64,000 nt of DNA from Mycolicibacterium canariasense (GCF_002101555.1 NZ_LQOL01000041.1:1-64000); one strand, 5' to 3'. Shown: positions 52,934 through 64,000, counted from the first letter of the stretch. Numbers and translations: made by a program. Notes: generated by a model from the sequence alone, not told the origin.

Positions 52934-54220
52934 TTATGTCGGAATCTGGCTCCCCAACTTCGTGGTTTGGCCGCCCTGCGGCGCGATTGTGCTGCTGATT
53001 GACCCGTTGAAGTGGCCTGTGTCACGCCGCAATCGGCCCACCGTGGTGGCCACCCGCAGGACGTACGCGTCGCGTGGAACCGTCGGATCGCGACCGGTGA
53101 AGTCGGCGATCCGTTTCAGGCGGTAGCGCACCGTGTTTGGATGAACGAACAATTTGCGTGCGCACGCTTCGATCGCGCCGCCGGAATCCAGGTAGGTGTC
53201 CAGCGTTTCGGTCAGCGCCGGGCCGGCGTCGGCCAGCGGACGCATCACCTCGGTCTCCAGGGCGGCCAGTGCGAGGGCGTCGCCCAGCAGTGCCCGCTCG
53301 GGCAGCAGTTCCCGGGACGACACCGGGCGGGGTGCGCCACCCCATCCGGTGACGGCGCGCATGCCCGCGATCGCCTCGGATGCGCTGCGGTACAAGGTGG
53401 TCAGGGTCGGCGCGGTGGGGCCGATCACCACCGGGCCGTCGGCGAACACCTTCATCAGGTCGGCCAGGAACCGGTCGGTCGGCGACAGCGATCCCGACAC
53501 GATGGTCACCAGCCAGGTGCCGTGCACATCGGACAGGGCGGTGCGACCGTTGCGCATCGCCACGTCGTGCACGTCCCCGCTGGCCAGGTCGATCCGGTCG
53601 GGGTGCGGATAGCCCACGATCACCGTCGCCGGTGCGGTGGCGTCCCAGTTCAGCGCGGCCGCCTGGGACTGCAGGGCCGGGCCGGTGTCGCCGCGGACCA
53701 CGGCGTCGACGATGTTGGCCTCCATCCGGGTGTCCCAGGCGCCACGCGCCTCGGCGGCGTCGGCGTAGGCGGTGGCGGCGGCGAAGGCCAGGTCGCGGCT
53801 GTAGCGCAGGATGCCCGCGGTCAGCGCGCTCAGTTGTTCGTCGGTGCGGGCCAGCAGCGGCACCACCTCTTCGAAGAACTCCATGGTGACCCGCACCATC
53901 TCGACGGTGTGCCGCAGCGCGATCCGCCGGCGCAGATCCTGGGGGACGACGTCGAAGGCCTGGGCGGTGTAGCTGACATCGCTGGTGGGGTCACGCATCC
54001 ACTCGACGAAGTTGACCACCGCGGTCTGCACCACCAGGTGCACGCTGGCGCGCTGGGAGGCCTCCAGGTCGGCGAAGAACGGCAAGCGTTCCTCCAGCGC
54101 ATGTACCGCCTCGGTGGCCAGCCGGCCCGAATACTGCTTGAGCCGGCGCAACGCGGAATCCGGCACCGTCTGCAGCACGCCCAGCGTGGACGGCGGCGGG
54201 ATGGTGCGTTTGTCGGGCAT
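52934..54220 (-). CDS. mabR: MabR, PucR-type transcriptional regulator of FAS-II
   Basis: The 428-residue regulator has an N-terminal helical region, a central GGDEF-like/CdaR regulatory fold, and a PucR-type C-terminal helix-turn-helix (IEACARKLFVHPNTVRYRLKRIADFTGRD). Its position between aceE and fabD is that of Rv2242 (MabR), which controls FAS-II expression in mycobacteria. ATG 54220 is preceded by TAGATT (complement of 54227-54232) only six bases upstream, so the transcript may be leaderless. A single TTTTGT half-site at 54241-54246 may allow weak self-control. Confidence 0.93.
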   Translation of the reverse strand: MPDKRTIPPPSTLGVLQTVPDSALRRLKQYSGRLATEAVHALEERLPFFADLEASQRASVHLVVQTAVVNFVEWMRDPTSDVSYTAQAFDVVPQDLRRRIALRHTVEMVRVTMEFFEEVVPLLARTDEQLSALTAGILRYSRDLAFAAATAYADAAEARGAWDTRMEANIVDAVVRGDTGPALQSQAAALNWDATAPATVIVGYPHPDRIDLASGDVHDVAMRNGRTALSDVHGTWLVTIVSGSLSPTDRFLADLMKVFADGPVVIGPTAPTLTTLYRSASEAIAGMRAVTGWGGAPRPVSSRELLPERALLGDALALAALETEVMRPLADAGPALTETLDTYLDSGGAIEACARKLFVHPNTVRYRLKRIADFTGRDPTVPRDAYVLRVATTVGRLRRDTGHFNGSISSTIAPQGGQTTKLGSQIPT

Positions 54221-54280
54221 CTCTAAAATCTACGCCGGTCTTTTGTAAGAGCGGCACGCGTAAGGCCGTGCCCCGCGTTT

Positions 54281-54327
54281 GTGCGGTTTCATACGCGACG
54301 CGCCGGGCGAGGCGTATGAAACCGCAC
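54281..54327 (-). terminator. Long hairpin downstream of aceE
   Basis: A perfect 16-bp stem (54281-54296 with 54312-54327) encloses a 15-base loop and extends outward imperfectly (CGTT/AACG). It lies between the aceE stop (54340) and the mabR start (54220) on the same strand, so it probably ends aceE transcripts before mabR. Confidence 0.7.
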
Positions 54328-54339
54328 GAACGGCCGGGT

Positions 54340-57129
<2,790 letters not shown>

Positions 57130-57180
57130 CTGCGGCTCCTTGGTTAACGGTGCTTCGTAGTGCGGTGCTTGTGGCGATCA

Positions 57181-57201
57181 CTATCGTGCCTCTATCGTGC
57201 C
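57181..57201. repeat. Tandem 10-bp direct repeat upstream of aceE
   Basis: CTATCGTGCC occurs at 57181-57190 and again at 57192-57201, one helical turn apart, about 52 bases upstream of the aceE start. Such phasing is typical of adjacent binding sites for a dimeric regulator. Confidence 0.4.
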
Positions 57202-57285
57202 GCAGATCACCGGGCAGGGTGTCCTACTGCTCAGTAACCAAATGATCCGGCGATCGCTGTTCGGAAGCGGTAACGTCTGGCAGCA

Positions 57286-57870
57286 ATGCCGAACAGTGGT
57301 TGGGGGTCTGCGGTGCTGATGCGGGTGCGTGTCGGCGCCCTGATCGTGGGTTGTCTGGCCGTGCTGGCGATGATCGTCGTCGGGTGCACCAGCGAGACCA
57401 GCGGTACCGCCACGGTGAACAAGGCCGACGCGCCCATCTACCGGGCCTCGGTGTCGGCGTCGGCCGCCGAATCGGCCGAGAGCTCCAGCTCGAAGGAGTC
57501 GGAGCGGCAGAAGTCGATCACCACCGGTGCGATCCACACCTCGTGCGAGGCGCTCAGCTCCAGCAGCGTGGACTCCATCACGGCGGTGAACACCTACGTC
57601 GGCGCCTACAACGAGAACGGTGACGTGGCGGGAGCCGCGCAGCCCGCCATCGACGCGCTCAACCAGAGTGCCGATCTGGTGGAGCGCAGCCTGTCCGATC
57701 CCTTGGGCCCCGCACTGCGGGGCGCACTGACCGAATGGGTGAGCGCCGCGCGGGCGGTGGCCTCGGCAATTTCCGGCGATGTCGGGCCCGATGCCTTCAA
57801 CGATGCGGTGGGTCGGCTCAACGACGCGAAGACGGCTGCGCTGGACATGTGCGATGCGGCATATCGATAA
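57286..57870 (+). CDS. Lipoprotein of unknown function (Rv2240c-like position)
   Basis: The 194-residue protein has a signal sequence RVRVGALIVGCLAVLAMIVVGC with lipobox VVGC, followed by a Ser-rich spacer (SASAAESAESSSSKESE) and a helical domain with two further cysteines (TSCEALSSSSV, DMCDAAYR), probably disulfide-bonded outside the membrane. No enzyme motif is seen. ATG 57286 follows a TAACGT -10-like box by nine bases, suggesting a nearly leaderless message; ATG 57319 is an alternative nearer the signal sequence. Confidence 0.78.
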   Translation: MPNSGWGSAVLMRVRVGALIVGCLAVLAMIVVGCTSETSGTATVNKADAPIYRASVSASAAESAESSSSKESERQKSITTGAIHTSCEALSSSSVDSITAVNTYVGAYNENGDVAGAAQPAIDALNQSADLVERSLSDPLGPALRGALTEWVSAARAVASAISGDVGPDAFNDAVGRLNDAKTAALDMCDAAYR

Positions 57871-57954
57871 ACCTTGCCGCCAAGTCTCGGCCTCGGGCCT
57901 CCGGCGTGCGAATATAGGCCGAGCGCACTCGAAACGGCTTAAGGAGGACTGACG

Positions 57955-58386
57955 GTGGTCGCCGCGGGGACGGACTCTGACCCGAACTACGCCCGCAAAC
58001 TGGGCATCGAGAAGGATCAGGTCGTCCAGGAATTGGGGTGGGACGAAGACACCGACGACGATATCCGGGCCGACATCGAGGACGCCTGTGGTGGCGAGCT
58101 TCTCGACGAGGACGCCGATGAGGTCGTCGACGTGGTGTTGTTGTGGTGGCGCGACGACGACGGTGACCTGGTGGACCGGCTGATGGACGCCATCACCCCG
58201 CTGGCCGACGACGGCGTCATCTGGGTGGTGACCCCCAAGACGGGGAAGCCCGGCCACGTCCTGCCCGCCGAGATCGCCGAGTCGGCGCCGACCGCCGGGT
58301 TGATGCAGACCTCGTCGGCGAACCTGGGTGACTGGATCGCCAGCCGATTGGTGCAGCCGAAGTCCAAAGCCGCCGGTCGGCGATGA
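57955..58386 (+). CDS. DUF3052 family protein
   Basis: The 143-residue cytoplasmic, acidic protein is recognised by YARKLGIEKDQVVQELGWDEDTDDDIRADIED, DVVLLWWRDDDGDL and TPKTGKPGHVLPAEIAESAPTAGL, conserved across actinobacteria (Rv2239c in M. tuberculosis, from memory). The function is unknown. GTG 57955 follows a strong AAGGAGG seven bases upstream. It precedes ahpE, with a small hairpin between. Confidence 0.92.
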   Translation: MVAAGTDSDPNYARKLGIEKDQVVQELGWDEDTDDDIRADIEDACGGELLDEDADEVVDVVLLWWRDDDGDLVDRLMDAITPLADDGVIWVVTPKTGKPGHVLPAEIAESAPTAGLMQTSSANLGDWIASRLVQPKSKAAGRR

Positions 58387-58407
58387 GCGCTGGGCAGCGC
58401 TAGTTTT
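58386..58407 (+). terminator. Rho-independent-like terminator after the DUF3052 gene
   Basis: AGCGCT (58386-58391), GGGC loop, AGCGCT (58396-58401), then AGTTTT. The short stem and T-run start on the stop codon of the DUF3052 gene. Confidence 0.5.
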
Positions 58408-58476
58408 GCCGAGATTGCAGTTATTGCGTCCGCTACTCGCACTTCTGCGCAACAACGGCAATGTCGCGGTGCGCGG

Positions 58477-58935
58477 ATGCTGACCGTCGGCGCGCCCGCG
58501 CCGGACTTCACTTTGAAGAACCAGCACGGCCGGCCGGTGACGCTGTCGGCGCTGCGCGGCCGCAATGTGCTGCTGGTGTTCTTCCCGCTGGCGTTCACCC
58601 CGATCTGCGCGGGTGAGCTGGGGGAGATCCAGGCGCATCCCGAGGTGTACGACACGCCCGACACCGTCACCCTCGCCATCTCGGTGGGGCCGCCGCCGAC
58701 GCACAAGGTGTGGGCCCAGCAGAGCGGCTTCACCTTCGACCTGTTGTCCGACTTCTGGCCGCACGGCGCGGTCGCTGCGGAGTACGGGGTGTTCAACTCC
58801 GAGTCGGGTTTCGCCGACCGGGGCACCTTCGCGATTGACCGGTCCGGCGTCATCGGGTTCGCCGAGTGCAAACAGCCAGGTGAGATGCGTGACGCCGCGG
58901 TCTGGCGGGACGCGCTGGCGGCGCTGCGGATTTAG
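58477..58935 (+). CDS. ahpE: One-Cys peroxiredoxin AhpE
   Basis: This 152-residue thiol peroxidase matches mycobacterial AhpE throughout (MLTVGAPAPDFTLKNQ start, LLVFFPLAFTPIC, SVGPPPTHKVWAQQSGFTF, LLSDFWPHGAVAAEYGVFN). The peroxidatic cysteine is C44. The only other cysteine is in FAECKQPG near the C terminus, where M. tuberculosis has Met, so the protein may use it or mycothiol/mycoredoxin for recycling. It reduces hydroperoxides and peroxynitrite in the cytoplasm. Confidence 0.95.
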   Translation: MLTVGAPAPDFTLKNQHGRPVTLSALRGRNVLLVFFPLAFTPICAGELGEIQAHPEVYDTPDTVTLAISVGPPPTHKVWAQQSGFTFDLLSDFWPHGAVAAEYGVFNSESGFADRGTFAIDRSGVIGFAECKQPGEMRDAAVWRDALAALRI

Positions 58936-58971
58936 TACTGGCCAGCGCGGGCGTGTAGCGTGCCTGCGACG

Positions 58972-59043
58972 GGGCGCGTAGCTCAGTGGTAGAGCTCTGG
59001 TTTTACACACCAGCGGTCGGCGGTTCGATACCGTCCGCGCCCA
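58972..59043 (+). tRNA. tRNA-Val (anticodon UAC)
   Basis: A full cloverleaf can be drawn: acceptor GGGCGCG/CGCGCCC (58972-58978 with 59036-59042), D arm GCTC/GAGC, anticodon stem CTGGT/ACCAG with loop TTTACAC (anticodon TAC at 59004-59006... written as DNA within the loop), T arm GGCGG/CCGTC with loop TTCGATA, discriminator A at 59043. CCA is not encoded. Confidence 0.95.
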
Positions 59044-59049
59044 CTCTGG

Positions 59050-60432
59050 TCAGCATTCGACGACGTTGACCGCCACGTTGACGGCAAGGCCCCCGGTGGC
59101 GGTTTCTTTGTACTTGTTGCTCATGTCCATCCCGGTGGTGCGCATGGTTTCGATCACCTGGTCCAGGGACACGCGGTGGGTGCCGTCGCCGCGCAGGGCC
59201 ATGCGGGCGGCGTTGATGGCTTTGCCCGCCGAGATGGCGTTGCGTTCGATGCACGGGATCTGCACCAGGCCGCCGATGGGATCGCAGGTCAGCCCCAGGC
59301 TGTGCTCCATCGCGATCTCGGCGGCATTCTCGACTTGGTGCGCTGTGCCGCCGAGGATCTCGGCCAGGGCGCCGGCGGCCATCGAGGCTGCGGACCCGAC
59401 TTCGCCCTGGCACCCCACTTCGGCTCCGGAGATGGAGGCACGCTCTTTGTACAGCGAGCCGATCGCCCCGGCCGCGAGGAGGAAGCGGATGGCGGTGTCG
59501 TCGGGATCGGCTTGGCCCGCCCTGGTGTAGTGCGTGGCGTAGTGCAGGACGGCCGGGATGATTCCGGCGGCGCCGTTGGTGGGTGCGGTGACGATGCGCC
59601 CGCCGGAGGCGTTCTCCTCGTTGACGGCCAGGGCGATGAGATTGACCCAGTCCTCGGCGAAGGCGGCGTCGCGGTCGGGGTCTTCGGCGGCCAGCCGGCT
59701 GTGCCAATCGTGTGCGCGACGCGGCACCCGGAGATTTCCGGGCAGATATCCCTGCTGGCTGATACCGCGTTGCGCGCAGGCCACCATCACATCGCGCAAA
59801 TGCAGGAGATCGTGATGGATCTGTTCGCGCGTGCGGGAGGTGAGTTCGTACCGCAGCATGATTTCGCTGATGCTGCAGCCGTGGTGCTCGGCCAACTCCA
59901 GGAGGTCGGCGGCACTGTGAAAGGACCACGGTTTCGGGGTGACGTCGGATTGGTCAGAGGGTTGGTCCCCGGTGACGATGAAACCACCGCCCACCGAGTA
60001 GTAGGTCTCGGTGTACAGCGCGTGCCCGGGTGACCCGTATGCGGTGAGGGTCATGGCGTTGGGGTGGCGGGGCAGAACCGTCTCCGGGTGCAGAGCGAAG
60101 TCGGATTCCGTCAATCCAATCTTGGTGGTGCCACCGAGTCTGATGGCGCCGTCGGCGCGCATCGCGGCCAGCCGTCGCTCGGCGTGGTCCGGTTCGATCG
60201 TGTCGGGCCACAGTCCTTCCAAGCCGAGCAGGATCGCCGAGAAGGTGCCGTGCCCGGCGCCGGTGGCGGCCAGGGAACCGAACACGGATACCCGTACTTC
60301 GGTCACTTCGGTCAACGACGTGCGGCCGGCCAGATCGGTGACGAACTGCGCCGCGGCGCGCATCGGTCCCACGGTGTGGGAGCTGGAGGGGCCGATTCCG
60401 ACCGTGAAGAGTTCGAAGACACTGATGGTCAT
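59050..60432 (-). CDS. sdaA: L-serine dehydratase (iron-sulfur type)
   Basis: The 460-residue single-chain L-serine ammonia-lyase converts serine to pyruvate and ammonia using a 4Fe-4S cluster. The beta domain begins [20 protein letters not shown] and the alpha domain contains [16 protein letters not shown]. Cluster cysteines lie in [11 protein letters not shown] and [21 protein letters not shown] 60432 is used. The long leader contains a tandem glycine riboswitch, so glycine excess probably turns on conversion, via serine, to pyruvate. Confidence 0.95.
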   Translation of the reverse strand: MTISVFELFTVGIGPSSSHTVGPMRAAAQFVTDLAGRTSLTEVTEVRVSVFGSLAATGAGHGTFSAILLGLEGLWPDTIEPDHAERRLAAMRADGAIRLGGTTKIGLTESDFALHPETVLPRHPNAMTLTAYGSPGHALYTETYYSVGGGFIVTGDQPSDQSDVTPKPWSFHSAADLLELAEHHGCSISEIMLRYELTSRTREQIHHDLLHLRDVMVACAQRGISQQGYLPGNLRVPRRAHDWHSRLAAEDPDRDAAFAEDWVNLIALAVNEENASGGRIVTAPTNGAAGIIPAVLHYATHYTRAGQADPDDTAIRFLLAAGAIGSLYKERASISGAEVGCQGEVGSAASMAAGALAEILGGTAHQVENAAEIAMEHSLGLTCDPIGGLVQIPCIERNAISAGKAINAARMALRGDGTHRVSLDQVIETMRTTGMDMSNKYKETATGGLAVNVAVNVVEC

Positions 60433-60535
60433 GAGCTTTCGGCTCTGAGATCGGTTGTGATGAATCGGTTTCGAAGGTGCACGAGGTGACTCCAATTCGT
60501 CGAGCCCACGAGGTGTGGGCGTCGAGTGGTGACAC

Positions 60536-60720
60536 CTCCCCGCTCTGTCCTGTTACCTGAGAGTTTGAAGCGTGCACCGCGCTTTCACCTTGGGCAAGTG
60601 CACGGTGTGGCTCACCGGCACTGTTCTCCAGAGTTGCCTCGACGCAACGGTATTGGGCCTGAGAGTTTCTCGGGGAGGAGATTGCTCCTACGGCGCTCCG
60701 ACGAGGAGGTTCTCCCGCTG
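60536..60720 (-). promoter_or_regulatory. Tandem glycine riboswitch upstream of sdaA
   Basis: Two glycine aptamers follow each other on the minus strand. The first (about 60720-60648) contains GCGCCGTAGGAGCAA and AAACTCTCAGG (core complement at 60658-60665). The second (about 60633-60536) contains CTCTGGAGAACAG and AAACTCTCAGG (complement at 60556-60563) followed by GGACAGAGCGGGGAG. These are hallmark glycine-riboswitch segments. The remaining ~100 bases to the sdaA start would hold the expression platform. Confidence 0.92.
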
Positions 60721-60817
60721 CGTGTCAACGGCGTATTGACTTGTGTAGTGGGGAACTATACCCACTGATTTCGCGAAGACGCAGCTTGTCCTGCGATGGA
60801 TGGACTGTGCAGGAGGG

Positions 60818-61519
60818 CTACCGGTCGCCAGGATTGAGCATCATGAAGGCGAGGGCCGCCGCGCCACCGGCCGCGAGCTGAGCGACGACGTACACCCACA
60901 GCGTGGGCCAGGCGAGGACTCCGACCACGGCGTTCCCGATGGAGACGGCGGGATTGAATGCCGCACCCGAGACAGCGCCCACCGCGACCGCCCCCGCCGT
61001 CACCGTCAGGCCGATTGCCAGCCCGTAGAACGAATTGCCGCGATGGTCCTTGCTGGTGGCGGTGTTGAGCACCACGAAACACAACGCAAAGGTGAAGACC
61101 AGTTCGGAGACGAACGCCGCCACAAGGTGATCCCCGGCGAGCGCGATCCTGCCAGGGCTCGGCAAGTGATCGAGACCGGTCAGCAACGACACGGCGCCCC
61201 CTGCGACGAGACCGGCGCCTATCTGAACCACCCAGTAGACAGCCGCATCGCGCAGGCCGATGCGACGACGGGCCCAGACGGCCAGCGTCACCGCGGGGTT
61301 GTAATGGCCACCGGATATGTGTCCACCCGCATAGACCATCACCATCAGGGCGGCACCGGCGGCGACGGGCGTCAACGGACTTCGCTCCACCGTCGAGGCG
61401 CCGACCGTGAAGACCAGGACAAAGGTGCCGATGGCTTCTGTTGCGTATGCGGCGCGTGCCCGACTCCGCTTCGTATACGTGGGTCCCGCGTGCTTGGCCG
61501 GGGTGCTCAGTGCTTCCAT
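60818..61519 (-). CDS. Aquaporin/MIP-family channel with atypical filter
   Basis: The 233-residue protein has six membrane helices and both MIP half-helix motifs: NPA at 74-76 (GGHYNPAVT) and NPA at 189-191 (AAFNPAVS). In most aquaporins the second NPA is followed by Arg (selectivity filter); here it is Val192, so the pore is probably wider or selects other small solutes. The N terminus is basic. ATG 61519 is used. No glycerol kinase gene is adjacent. Confidence 0.9.
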   Translation of the reverse strand: MEALSTPAKHAGPTYTKRSRARAAYATEAIGTFVLVFTVGASTVERSPLTPVAAGAALMVMVYAGGHISGGHYNPAVTLAVWARRRIGLRDAAVYWVVQIGAGLVAGGAVSLLTGLDHLPSPGRIALAGDHLVAAFVSELVFTFALCFVVLNTATSKDHRGNSFYGLAIGLTVTAGAVAVGAVSGAAFNPAVSIGNAVVGVLAWPTLWVYVVAQLAAGGAAALAFMMLNPGDR

Positions 61520-61780
61520 CTATTCGAGGATCGTCGCGCAGGAGTCCGCCGTCGTCGTGGCTGGCGTCCATTTGTCGCTGGCGGCCAGCCCCCATCTTCG
61601 GTCCGGTGCCGAGCGTCTGAGCACAAGATAACGGCGCCCGCATTGCAGCTAGCAGGTGAACACCGATGGGGGATAGCTACCGGTGTGCCTGGGCGTTGGC
61701 CCTGCCGACAACCGGGCATCCGTGCGCGAGGCTGGTGAGAAGCGTGTTCAGCCTGAACCTGGGAGGACGGAGTCGCTCGG

Positions 61781-63664
61781 ATGGCGCTGCAGGTTCCGAT
61801 GCCCCGAGTCCAGTGGTCGGTGGTGCGAGGTCGGATCGGTGAGTTGTTGCTGCCGAGCAGTGTTCGTCGCACTGGGATCGGCCTGGTGGTAGCGCTCGCC
61901 CTGCTTGCCGCCGAGGCGCTGATCGTCGACGCTCTACGTGAGACGGCACCCACCATGGCATTCGGCGTCCTGTATCTGGTGGGTGTACTGGTCGTAGCCA
62001 TCGGCTGGGACTTCCGGGTGGCCCTGCCGATGGCGGTGGTCAGCGCGGTCGCACTGGATATGTCCCGTCCCGTGCGGGCCGAGATGCCCATCACTTCCCA
62101 GGCCCAAACCTGGGTGGTCCTCGTCGTGTTCGTTGCCGTGGCGCTCGGTGCACATTCACTGGCGGGGGCTGCCCGGTCGCGTCTGACCGAAGCGAACCAA
62201 CGGCGTGAGGAAGCCGCACTGATCGCTGAGATATCGCGCGATATGTTGCGTGACAACAACTTACGGGTTGCCATGGTGGCGGCTCAGGATCGGTTGGCCA
62301 GCACGCTTGCGCTCCCGCACGCCGAGCTGGTTCTCGGTGAGGCCGGTCCGCTGGACCAGCGTGTCGTGATTCCGCTGCGGGAACGCGACACCGTCCTGGG
62401 AACGCTGGTGGTGCCGGCGGGTCTGACGGACTCGACGCGACGTCGCCTTCGTCGGCTTGCGCCGATGTTGCAGACCGTTCTCGCAGCCGCACGCGATCGT
62501 GAGATGACGCATGAGGCGCTGAGCATCAGCCGCGATGAATTCCGCCTCCTGTTCGAACAGCAACAGGCCTTGCGTCGAGTGGCGACGCTGGTGGCGTCCG
62601 GCGCCTCCGATGCCGACATCTTTCGGGCAGTGGTCGATGAAATGGGCCGTGCCCTGGGCGTCTCCAACAGCGCGCTGTGGCGCTTCGAATCCGATGGCAC
62701 CGCGACTCTCATCGCGGCCAACAACGACCCGCGGCAGTACGGTGCCATGCCGGTGGGGTCACGCTGGCCGCTGGACGGGGAGAACATCGTGGCGACGGTG
62801 CAGCGAAGCGGACGGACGGCTCGGATGGACACCCACGACCATCCGGATGGTGCCGCCGCACTGTGCATCCGAGAGCTGGGATTACACGGGGGAGTGGGTG
62901 CCCCGATCGTTGTCGACGGCCGCCTCTGGGGCGTGGCGGTGGTCGGGTCCGCGCAGCGGCAGCCGTTGGCGAGTGATACCGAGGGTCGTCTTTCCGAGTT
63001 CTCCGAACTGGTGGCAACCGCCATCGCCAACGCCGAATCACATGAAGAGCTGACTGCATCGCGTGCCCGCATCATCAGCGCGGCCGACGACGCACGGCGG
63101 CGCATCGAACGGGATCTGCACGACGGCGCCCAGCAACGCCTGGTGTATTTGGCGCTGGAACTGCGCTCGGCGCAAGCGACCGTCCCGCCGGAACTGCCCG
63201 AACTCCGCCGTCACCTCGATGCCGTGGCTGCTGGACTGGCAGTTGCGTCGACCGATCTGCAGGAACTGTCTCGCGGTATCCACCCGGCGATCCTTTCCAA
63301 AGGGGGTCTCGGACCGGCATTGAAGAGTCTGGCCAGGCGATCCGGCGTCCCGGTCACGCTCGAGGTAGCCATCGACGGCAGGTTGGCCCAGAACGTCGAG
63401 ACGGCCACCTATTACGTGGTCTCCGAAGCGTTGACCAATGCGACCAAACACGCTCGTGCAGAGGAGGTTCGGGTGACGGTCCAGACCGGATCCCGATCCT
63501 TGCGGCTGCGTATCGAAGACGACGGCGTCGGTGGAGCCGATGTGTCGGGAGGGTCGGGGCTGATCGGATTGTCCGACCGCGTCCACGCCCTCGGCGGGCG
63601 CCTGACCGTCACCAGCCCCACCGGCGCCGGTACGTCGCTGACAGCCACCATCCCGTTAGGTTGA
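61781..63664 (+). CDS. Orphan sensor histidine kinase (DUF4118-GAF-HisKA_3)
   Basis: The 627-residue sensor kinase has an N-terminal membrane domain with four hydrophobic segments (about 30-128, DUF4118-like), a linker, a GAF domain (about 264-420) and a HisKA_3 dimerisation domain with the phosphoacceptor H447 (RRIERDLHDGAQQRLV). A NarL-partner-type ATPase domain follows (EALTNATKHARA, EDDGVGGA, GLIGLSDRVHALGG). ATG 61781 follows GGAG. No response regulator gene is visible beside it, so its partner, likely a LuxR/NarL-type regulator, lies elsewhere. Confidence 0.92.
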   Translation: MALQVPMPRVQWSVVRGRIGELLLPSSVRRTGIGLVVALALLAAEALIVDALRETAPTMAFGVLYLVGVLVVAIGWDFRVALPMAVVSAVALDMSRPVRAEMPITSQAQTWVVLVVFVAVALGAHSLAGAARSRLTEANQRREEAALIAEISRDMLRDNNLRVAMVAAQDRLASTLALPHAELVLGEAGPLDQRVVIPLRERDTVLGTLVVPAGLTDSTRRRLRRLAPMLQTVLAAARDREMTHEALSISRDEFRLLFEQQQALRRVATLVASGASDADIFRAVVDEMGRALGVSNSALWRFESDGTATLIAANNDPRQYGAMPVGSRWPLDGENIVATVQRSGRTARMDTHDHPDGAAALCIRELGLHGGVGAPIVVDGRLWGVAVVGSAQRQPLASDTEGRLSEFSELVATAIANAESHEELTASRARIISAADDARRRIERDLHDGAQQRLVYLALELRSAQATVPPELPELRRHLDAVAAGLAVASTDLQELSRGIHPAILSKGGLGPALKSLARRSGVPVTLEVAIDGRLAQNVETATYYVVSEALTNATKHARAEEVRVTVQTGSRSLRLRIEDDGVGGADVSGGSGLIGLSDRVHALGGRLTVTSPTGAGTSLTATIPLG

Positions 63665-63991
63665 ACGGAGGTCTCCAACCTCGATGACAATCGGTTCCTG
63701 GGTACTTCGTGCGACGACGATCACCGCAACGTCTTCTGGGTCGGGGTTCTCCTCCCGGTGGGGCAGATACGCCGGCACGAAGACGTAGTCACCGGGCTCG
63801 GTTTCCACCCGGACCTCGCCGGTACCGTCATGAAACACGAAGACCGGATGGCCGGCGCGGACGAAGATCGCGGTTTCCGCTTCTCCGTGATGGTGATTGC
63901 TCGAAGCCGTCGATGGCGCGACATGTGTTTCGCCCATCCAGATTCTCTCGGCTCCGGTCGATACGCCGCTGACGGCCGAAAGCCGCAGCAT
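63656..63991 (-). CDS. Cupin-domain protein, possibly truncated at the window edge
   Basis: The visible 111 residues form a single cupin barrel with metal-binding motif HHHGEAETAIFV (two or three His plus Glu) and a second motif VPAYLPHREEN with His. Short cupins of this type are diverse (isomerases, dioxygenases, binding proteins). ATG 63991 is in the window, but the frame may continue upstream beyond it, so the true N terminus is not certain. The 3' end overlaps the sensor kinase stop by nine bases. Confidence 0.75.
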   Translation of the reverse strand: MLRLSAVSGVSTGAERIWMGETHVAPSTASSNHHHGEAETAIFVRAGHPVFVFHDGTGEVRVETEPGDYVFVPAYLPHREENPDPEDVAVIVVARSTQEPIVIEVGDLRST

Positions 63992-64000
63992 GCCGGCGCT

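Noticed and set aside
54241..54246. TTTTGT near the mabR start considered as a full MabR operator
   Set aside because: No ACAAAA arm occurs at the nine-base spacing; only a half-site.

Overview
This window looks like chromosome from a fast-growing mycobacterium (Mycolicibacterium-type). The GC content is high and GTG/TTG starts are frequent. It carries a complete mycobacterial FAS-II operon (fabD-acpM-kasA-kasB-accD6) downstream of mabR and aceE, an MmpL transporter, a mycothiol-dependent MscR dehydrogenase, IlvX, GlpD1, AhpE, and DUF3145 and DUF3052 proteins. From about 36 to 59 kb the gene order follows, from memory, the M. tuberculosis Rv2238c-Rv2260 block with some insertions. I cannot name the species from the sequence alone.

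Layout. 0-2.9 kb: a lower-GC accessory stretch starting at the terminus of an IS3-type element cut by the window edge, then two methyltransferases, an aminoglycoside-nucleotidyltransferase-like protein and a small acidic protein. 3.4-6.8 kb: a two-gene alpha-glucan-type operon (GT4 glycosyltransferase and amylo-alpha-1,6-glucosidase) behind a near-perfect CIRCE/HrcA operator. 6.8-12.4 kb: a stress cluster with a membrane-anchored class III cyclase, a TetR/hydrolase pair with palindromic operators, and Mn-catalase and hemerythrin genes that each have a textbook SigF promoter. 12.5-21.2 kb: an MmpL without MmpS, a TetR/FAD-monooxygenase module, and a self-sufficient CYP102-like P450-reductase fusion lacking the usual I-helix acid. 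21.5-30 kb: an AzgA-type purine permease, a Pro/Ala/Thr-rich surface protein, a two-part repeat protein (hexads followed by a Cys-x-x array) coupled to an SDR, a potassium channel operon, and an Hsp70-like membrane protein with IlvX. 31.6-35.5 kb: a SABATH-type methyltransferase, an ECF sigma/anti-sigma pair, a winged-helix protein and a SHOCT protein.

35.6-46.8 kb: MBL hydrolase/MscR, a serine hydrolase and DUF3145, a lipoprotein hydrolase, a Baeyer-Villiger-type monooxygenase, a lipid kinase/AgpS-like oxidase pair, and TetR-glpD1. 46.8-57.1 kb: a DHFR-like protein, then the meromycolate elongation operon, whose promoter carries a perfect MabR inverted repeat, then mabR and aceE. 57.2-60.8 kb: lipoprotein, DUF3052, ahpE, tRNA-Val(UAC), and L-serine dehydratase behind a tandem glycine riboswitch. 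60.8-64 kb: an aquaporin-like channel, an orphan sensor kinase and a cupin at the right edge.

Functionally the core links acetyl-CoA supply (AceE) to malonyl-CoA (AccD6), malonyl-AcpM (FabD) and chain elongation (KasA/KasB) under MabR. Around it are stress-responsive modules (HrcA, SigF, ECF, MscR, AhpE). Many small operators and terminators are directly readable. No CRISPR array, prophage or rRNA was seen. All family assignments come from motif reading without database searches.
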